DNA of 11,323 nt from the NCBI GenBank assembly GCA_036939755.1, contig JALLAZ010000915.1:1-11323 (forward strand), written 5' to 3'. A model generated the notes under the pieces. The model was not told where the DNA came from. It made no database searches and worked only from the letters and a program-made list of their open reading frames with translations. Numbering within the stretch: position 1 is the first letter of the stretch; every line of letters begins with the position of its first letter. Origin of the DNA: Stephanodiscus triporus (lineage: Eukaryota; Bacillariophyta; Thalassiosirophyceae; Thalassiosirales; Thalassiosiraceae). Positions 6,433 to 11,323 of the stretch are shown piece by piece. Both the position numbers and the translations under genes were made by a program.

Positions 6433-9232
6433 CTATGTTACCGGCGTGCAAGGGTCACCCTTCGCAAGTCTCCTGCCGCCGCCCCCACGAAGATTCCTCC
6501 CTCCTTCGTACTCTTCCTTGCACTTAATTTCACCTATGGGAATTTCCATAGTAGACATGAGTGACAATCCACCTGATGACTTGTAATTAGAGACAAAACC
6601 CCTTGAAGACTTCTGTGGCAATGGCTCGTTTTCCGCTTTTAGAGACGTCACCTTGATGGCCAAAATCCCCTCATCGCAAACGGAGTTAAGACATATTATG
6701 TACCCGCAATGGTCTGTTCCCAGAAAATCTGGTTCAGGAATGTAATGAACTTGGTTGTTGTCAGATGTGAGAGCACAGATGCCGTGTTCCGCGCCGCCCG
6801 TTTGGGTAACTTTGAGTATTTCCGTCAACTTAGAAAAGTCGTTGTTCGTGACATCTACAATGATCGGTGTGTTTTGTAGCGTCACAACCACCTCATCTTC
6901 TGCGTAGACCGATTCCAATCCAGACGAAAATGTCGATTCTGGTCCTTCTAACTCGACCTGCTTGTCCTCCTGTGTGTCATCCTCCTCATCTTCCATCTCG
7001 TCTCCTTCGTTGTCGCCGCCGTCGACGCCGTTGTCCCACTCTAATGGTTCTACGTCTGCAGGCTCGTCCAGCGTTGGCATCGGCTCTTCGACGGATTCTT
7101 CGATTGGGGCCACGTCAGGGATTGGCTTTGTAGGGTTCGGCTCAAGTGGAGCAGGCCTGGATACTTCGATCTTGATGAGCGCCTCGTCGCAAACTCCGAC
7201 GCTCAGGCAGACCCTATACGAGCAGCGATCCCACCCCTCATATCCATCACTGGGCGTGTACAACACTTGATTATTCACGGCGTCGCAACTGCCATGGTTC
7301 GCCGACGTCGTCCTCTTGACGACGGGTGACAGCGATCCCGTGTATTTGTCATTGGCAACAACATCTATCGTGATGGCTCGGTTATGGCCGGTGCTGACTT
7401 CGTCATCGACCGCGGTGATTCTTCCTTCGTCAGATAATTGTGTCATGGCGGTCTCGGCCAGATCGTCGTCTCCCGGTGGCGGTGGAGTTGCCTTTGGCTC
7501 GGGCTCCGTCGGCAGCGGCGGTATGAGACTCTCGGTAACGGACGGACCGGTCGCATCGCCGCCGTCGTCGCCGTCGCCCAGTATCAAGATTTCGGCGCAA
7601 TTCCAATATTCTTCGTGCCTTGGCGAGCCGACGTCGTCGTCGTCGTCGTCGTCGTCGCAAACCCCGCCCGTCGGCCTCCTCCACTCGCCCCACGCCTCCG
7701 TCGGCCAATCGTACGAGTCGTATCCCTCGGGGTGGCAGTCGTCCCGCGCCGGGACGTAATGCCACCGGAGGAGGACGTACCGCGAGTTCGGCGACGTCTG
7801 CGTCGCCTCGACGGCGGCGACGTACGGGCGGTTGGCATCGGGCGCATCCTCCCCGTCGAACCCGGCGGCGAAGTCGTGCGCCGCGGAGTCGTCCGACGGC
7901 ACGACCCCACCGTCGTCGTCGTCGTCGTCGTCGACGGACGACGACGCGGGGGGCGCGTCCGCGGGAGCGGGCGCGGCGGGATCCCGCACGGCCCAGAAGA
8001 TGTCGGGGGAGTATCCCGATCCCGACGTCGCGCCGCCGTGCGAGGGCGCCGACCCGGACGACAGTCCGTCCCCGTATATCTCTCTGCTCCCGTACGTGTA
8101 CGTCGAGCTCTCGGGCACGGCCGGGCCCCCGGTCAGGATGGTGGTGCCTCCGTGCAGGGTGGTTATCGTCGTGGTGCCGTTCCCGTCCGTGGTCACGCTC
8201 GATATCAGCACGGTGTCGGAATTCGAGTACGAAACCTGGTCGCCGTTCCTATTCGTTTCCGGCCCCGCCGCCCCGCGGTCGTCCTCGCGGCGTTTCGCGC
8301 GCCGCCGCCCGCCGTCGTCGTCCTCGTCGACGTCCCCGGCCGCCTCCACTCCCGTCCCCTCCAGGAACTGCCGTCCCATGGAGGGCACGACCTCGGCGCG
8401 CACGTCTCCCCCCCCGACGACGACGTCGCCGTTCGGCACTCCGTGCCTCCCCAGCTCGAGCGGATCGATCTCCAGCCCGTCGTCCCGGGGTAGGCGGAAG
8501 ACGTACGAGAATACCGCCGTCGTCGTCGTTGTCGACGACGACGCGCCGACGCCGACGCCGACGCCGACGCCGTCCGACGACGACGACGGCGTCGTCGCGG
8601 CCACGAGCCTACCGTCCCCCCCCCGTCCGACGAACGCCGATGCGTACGGCACGTACGCCCTGCCGGGATGGTCCGCGTCCGCGACGGCGCCGTACAGGTC
8701 GTCCCTGACGAACTCGAGCGGATGGTCCGAGAAGCATCCCTCCGTCGGCGGGTCCGGGTACGCGGTCGGGCAGAGGTGGAACTCGAAGTGTCCCCCCAGC
8801 AGCGGGAGGCCCCCCCTGCCCCCCCCGCCCCCGTCGTAATCGTCTTCGCCGCCGTCGTCGTCGTCGTCCATGGAGGGGGGGGGGGGGGGCATATTCAGCA
8901 GGACCGATATCCTCACCTCCGATCCGGCGGGGTACACCGCCCTCACGTCCAGGGGCATGATATTCCCCATCCTCGACCTCGGCGAGTCGTAATCCCGAAC
9001 GGCGGTCCCCCCCCCGCGACGACGGACGTCGTCGTCGTCGTCGTCGTCGAGCGTCGTCCGACCGCACGTCCTCCCCCCGACGAGTCGATCGGGCGTGCGC
9101 TCGACCTCGGGGAGGGACGAGAGCGGTCGCGACGAGGACGGGAGCACGGGGGCGGAGAGATGGGCAAGGTAATTCCTGGAGGGGGGGTCGATCATGTATC
9201 CCCCGCCCGCGGCGACGACGACGTCGACGCCA

Positions 9233-9271
<39 letters not shown>

Positions 9272-9393
9272 GTTGCGGCGGGGGCGGCGGCGGCGGAGGA
9301 GGAGGAGGAGGAGGAGGGTGCGAAAGATCCCCCCCGTCGTCGGGCCCGGACGACGACGACGACGCCGTCGTCGTCTTCGCTCCCCCTCATCAT
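6433..9393 (-). CDS. secreted LPMO-like (chitin-binding type-4) multidomain protein with two Big/cadherin-like repeats
   Basis: The product is 986 aa. The first ATG (9393) follows an in-frame TAA 27 nt upstream, which fixes the start. Residues about 40-62 (T, then (VL)6, then VGVDVVVAA) form a hydrophobic signal core after a basic, Ser-rich leader. Residues 63-608 resemble the chitin-binding type-4/LPMO fold: GYMIDPPSRNYLA at 65-77, GHFEFHLCP at 201-209, LRWHYV at 542-547 and YWNCAEI at 596-602, with Cys at 110, 208, 220, 553, 579 and 599 as likely disulfides. Low-complexity inserts (poly-Asp at about 116-122, 176-180, 488-494, 580-587; GV repeats at 275-283) swell it well beyond normal size. 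Residues about 660-744 and 829-915 are two beta-sandwich repeats (VVAND...GYEGWDRCSYRVC; VTNNDF...FLGTDHCGYIIC) joined by an acidic linker. Expected role: binding or oxidising chitin or another extracellular polysaccharide. The copper-brace His expected before GYM is Gly64, so enzymatic activity is doubtful. The C-terminus stops at a TAG that cuts off a DNRLRE module. Confidence 0.85.
7634..7659. repeat. GTC/GAC trinucleotide run encoding poly-Asp
   Basis: An uninterrupted CGT/GTC triplet run on the plus strand is read on the minus strand as the poly-Asp insert at residues about 580-587, between Cys579 and the WNCAEI motif. Similar runs at about 7912-7941, 8859-8870, 9027-9051 and 9349-9375 encode the other poly-Asp blocks. 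They interrupt an otherwise recognisable fold at presumed loops. Confidence 0.8.
9202..9270 (-). other. predicted signal peptide core, encoded by (GTCCTC)6
   Basis: On the plus strand GAGGAC is repeated six times without error (9235-9270). In the reading frame of the LPMO-like gene this gives Val-Leu six times, which is the membrane-spanning hydrophobic core of the leader, followed by VGVDVVVAA as a plausible cleavage region. The upstream residues include Arg16, Arg18-20 as the positive n-region. Cleavage after Ala62 would expose Gly-Gly-Gly-Tyr. Confidence 0.7.
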
Positions 9394-9893
9394 TCTTCTC
9401 GTCGAGTCTGCCGTGCCTTAAGATTGTGTACTCGCGTCCTCGGTCGTTGATCCGCGTCCCCCCGACGGAACGTGGTTGTTGCGATGGCAGGCGCCAGTTG
9501 TGGGAGTATCTACCATAGCAGCAAGTGTTGTAAGAGTAGAGATACTTGCAGCGAGCACACCTCACGAGTCGGGAGGAAGTCGGATTCGGATTTTTGTGTA
9601 TTGTATTGGCCAATACGATTGAAATTTAAAATTTCGGTGAGAAAATGACATGAACGGCAGAACGAATCCGAAATTCGTTATTACATGTGGAGGCACTGCG
9701 AGGTATGCGTGTATGGTACGCACAGTATCTTCGTGGCGGGAGACGAAGAATCAACCCCCGCCCGCCCCTCACGTGAAGAAACCCTTCCTCCACCCGCCCG
9801 GCGACAGACTGTTCGGAAATATTATTTACATTCCACAGCAGCGCGCAGCAGCGGAAGCAGGAGCAACAAGCTTGGTGAAATCGACGAGGCCGT
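9394..9893. promoter_or_regulatory. divergent intergenic region (bidirectional promoter candidate)
   Basis: The LPMO-like gene leaves leftwards and the SDR gene rightwards from this 500-bp spacer. Near its middle lie a 14-bp perfect palindrome, GTATTGGCCAATAC (9603-9616), and an AT-rich inverted repeat GAAATTT-A-AAATTTC (9621-9635). An 8-bp inverted pair CGGATTCG/CGAATCCG (9581 and 9663) flanks both. Short open frames here have no protein-like content. Promoter function is inferred from geometry. Confidence 0.5.
9603..9616. promoter_or_regulatory. double CCAAT-box palindrome
   Basis: GTATTGGCCAATAC is self-complementary and contains CCAAT on both strands, overlapping head to head. CCAAT is the binding core of NF-Y (HAP2/3/5) factors in eukaryotes. 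It lies 210 bp from the LPMO-like start and 278 bp from the SDR start, so it could serve both genes. Binding is not shown. Confidence 0.45.
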
Positions 9894-10736
9894 ATGTCGT
9901 CCGAAGCCGGCGAAACAAAGGTCTGCCTTCTTACCGGGGCATCGGGAACGATCGGCTATGCGATCGCGAAGGCACTCAAGGCCTCCTCCGCTCCCGCCGC
10001 ATCTTGGCACATAATCATCATTGGTCGTCGTCCTCCACCTCAATCCATCACTAACGTCGACGGAAAAGCACCCGAGGTGTTGCCCTATGATACGTTCCTG
10101 AAGGCTGAGATGACCAGTGAATCCTCCGTCGCCTCCACATTGACGGACCATTTCGAATCCCTGAGAAACTCTCACGACGCAAACTTGCGATCTTTGAATA
10201 GATTAGATCTTCTCATCAATTGCGCTGGCTGCTCCCTGGGCAATGTGCCAATCGTAGACATCCCGGCGGATACATTTCGGGAAGTCATGGAGGTCAATCT
10301 TATAGTGCCATTCATTTTCAGTAAATGGGCCATGACCAAGATGGCCGCTTGTAATCCACCGGGCGGTAGGATTATCAATATTGGCAGCATAGCCGTTGAA
10401 TCTCCGCGTCTGCACGCGGTTCCATACACCACTTCCAAAATTGCCCTGGGAGGGTTGACCCGCGCCCTGTCGATCGAAGGGAGGAGCTTAGCCAAAACGA
10501 CCAAATCGTCCGATGTGGGGGAGGGGGTTGTGGCGGTGTGCCAAATCAACCCGGGGAACGTCCGGAGTTCTATCATGTCTCCGGAAGAGGCCGCGCGGCG
10601 AGAGAGGGAAGAGGGGTTTGTGGAAGCGGATGATATTGGGAAGTATGTTGCTATGGTAGCAAACTTTCCCAATGGGACGAATGTTTTGGAGAGCACTGTC
10701 ATGCCGACAAGGCAGCCTTTGGTGGGCCGTGGGTGA
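9894..10736 (+). CDS. classical short-chain dehydrogenase/reductase (SDR)
   Basis: The product is an intact 280-aa single-domain Rossmann oxidoreductase. ATG 9894 is the only plausible start, since an in-frame TGA lies 15 nt upstream (9876-9878). Visible SDR marks are TGASGTIG at 14-21 (cofactor-binding turn), NCAG at 109-112, Asn135 of the active site, Ser165, and the catalytic pair Tyr178/Lys182 in YTTSK. NPG at 219-221 follows the sixth strand. Arg45-Arg46 after the second strand (IIIIGRR) suggest preference for NADP(H). The length fits classical SDRs such as oxoacyl-ACP reductase-like or polyol/steroid-type enzymes, but the substrate cannot be read from sequence. There is no signal peptide or transmembrane segment, so it is probably cytosolic. 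The glycine motif has Thr where TGxxxGxG has its middle Gly (Thr19). The coding region is uninterrupted and looks functional. Its neighbours do not suggest a pathway. Confidence 0.92.
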   Translation: MSSEAGETKVCLLTGASGTIGYAIAKALKASSAPAASWHIIIIGRRPPPQSITNVDGKAPEVLPYDTFLKAEMTSESSVASTLTDHFESLRNSHDANLRSLNRLDLLINCAGCSLGNVPIVDIPADTFREVMEVNLIVPFIFSKWAMTKMAACNPPGGRIINIGSIAVESPRLHAVPYTTSKIALGGLTRALSIEGRSLAKTTKSSDVGEGVVAVCQINPGNVRSSIMSPEEAARREREEGFVEADDIGKYVAMVANFPNGTNVLESTVMPTRQPLVGRG

Positions 10737-10930
10737 TATTGCATGTCATATGAGGACATTTGTGAGGAGCAGTGCAATTCATAGTGCTGATGGGCATAAT
10801 TTTAGAGTTCTCGCATGCAAGAAGGCTCTGTGATGATAAATGAGGAAGTGATCGACTAAAATGAGAACACAGTAGTTCTTTTGACTGAATTCATTTTAGA
10901 AAACATCAAGGATTTGACTCAATACCTCAT
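10737..10930. other. 3' flank of the SDR gene
   Basis: This is AT-rich spacer between the SDR stop codon and the end of the minus-strand coding remnant at 10931. No frame of note is present. It must hold the SDR polyadenylation site, but no clear signal can be picked out. Confidence 0.4.
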
Positions 10931-11086
10931 CTAAATCTTCTTCTTTATTCTACTAGAGATTGCACCTTCTTCCATGGCGCCAAGCAAATCCTCTATTGCA
11001 TCATTCCCACGAACTCTTATGCCAAGCTTCACTTGTCGAAAAATATGAGCTATTCCTGCCCCCAAACAAGCTGGAGCATTCGCAGC
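10931..11086 (-). pseudogene. 52-codon coding-like remnant or terminal exon, unrecognised
   Basis: On the minus strand the frame from 11086 down to a TAG at 10933-10931 reads convincing globular sequence: ACLGAGIAHIFRQVKLGIRV, then DAIEDLLGAMEEGAISSRIK and a basic end. There is no ATG at its upstream edge. The preceding bases read TAGTTAG on the minus strand, so the stretch begins after a stop codon or, if AG is used as acceptor, as a last exon. Upstream DNA to 11323 is low in coding character. The family is not recognised. It may be a truncated gene end whose 5' part lies outside the window. Confidence 0.4.
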
Positions 11087-11099
11087 CTAACTAGCCTGT

Positions 11100-11251
11100 G
11101 AGAGGGACCATAGACTGCAAGTGGCAACAAGCAAGAATGACCAACAACAATACAAAAAAGTAGAGATGCAAAGAACAACACCAGGGGTTCCAACCTGGCC
11201 CCCCACCGTATTACAGCTTTGAGAGGGTTCATAGATGACAAGTGGCAACAA
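11100..11251. repeat. 31-bp diverged direct repeat (two copies)
   Basis: GAGAGGGACCATAGACTGCA continuing AGTGGCAACAA (11100-11130) and GAGAGGGTTCATAGATGACA continuing AGTGGCAACAA (11221-11251) match at 26 of 31 positions, with an offset of 121 bp. Between them lies a near-palindromic CCAGGGGTTCCAACCTGG. The tract may be part of a dispersed repeat that extends past the window edge. Confidence 0.75.
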
Positions 11252-11323
11252 TAGGGGGTCCGGTGGAGAAAATGTGATTTTTTCAAATACCCCCCAGACC
11301 ACTTCTGAGTGTTTTAAACTGCT

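Noticed and set aside
7438..8839. Several long plus-strand frames opposite the LPMO-like gene (up to 362 codons)
   Set aside because: They are shadows caused by very high GC and CGN repeats. They are Arg/Pro-rich and lack motifs, while the minus frame holds recognisable domains.
9394..9893. Short open frame 9650-10054 as a separate gene
   Set aside because: It overlaps the SDR start in another frame, is unlike any protein family, and lies across the promoter region.
11183..11210. tRNA T-arm-like GGTTCCAACC
   Set aside because: The T-loop needs TTCRANY; here the purine position is C, and no acceptor or D-arm fits around it.

Overview
The window looks like nuclear DNA of a photosynthetic stramenopile, most likely a diatom. 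The main reason is the large minus-strand gene. It combines a chitin-binding type-4/LPMO-like region with two cadherin/Big-type beta-sandwich repeats and the remains of a DNRLRE (CBM96-like) module, and I associate that extracellular architecture with diatoms. The large spacers, eukaryotic-style simple repeats and a short non-autonomous DNA transposon agree with this. The assignment is inference from architecture; no search was run.

Layout. Bases 1-1620 are mostly low-complexity: an AC microsatellite, a GAC/GAT-rich tract with an exact-length 188-bp tandem duplication, then a GGC/GCA-rich tract full of GCGGATCGAAGG-like motifs. A 16-bp inverted repeat (1619-1701) closes the tract. Bases 1702-3190 hold spacer DNA plus short decayed coding stretches. 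Bases 3191-5672 carry a badly broken plus-strand gene that ends in a Cys/His-rich putative zinc-binding region. It is split by a 939-bp element (3891-4829) with 19-bp perfect terminal inverted repeats and an 8-bp target duplication CAAAAGCA.

Minus strand, 9393-6433: a secreted LPMO-like multidomain protein of 986 aa. Its reading frame continues beyond its TAG stop into a frameshifted DNRLRE/CBM96-like domain (about 6432-5835), so the protein has lost, or is losing, a C-terminal module. Divergent from it, 9894-10736 on the plus strand, lies an intact 280-aa classical short-chain dehydrogenase/reductase (SDR). The two share a 500-bp spacer containing a 14-bp palindrome made of two opposed CCAAT boxes. 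The last 590 bp hold a 52-codon coding-like remnant and a diverged 31-bp direct repeat.

Most interesting point: the transposon's terminal repeat contains CTGGTAATG. This places a consensus-like GT donor at the left end and a CAG acceptor at the right end. Splicing from 3899 to 4824 would leave exactly 21 nt in frame, so the element is a candidate introner-like (intron-generating) transposon. Second, the LPMO-like protein has Gly where family members have the copper-brace N-terminal His, and its signal-peptide core is encoded by a perfect hexanucleotide microsatellite. The only two genes that look expressible are the LPMO-like gene and the SDR. Nothing in the sequence shows that they work together beyond their shared divergent promoter region.
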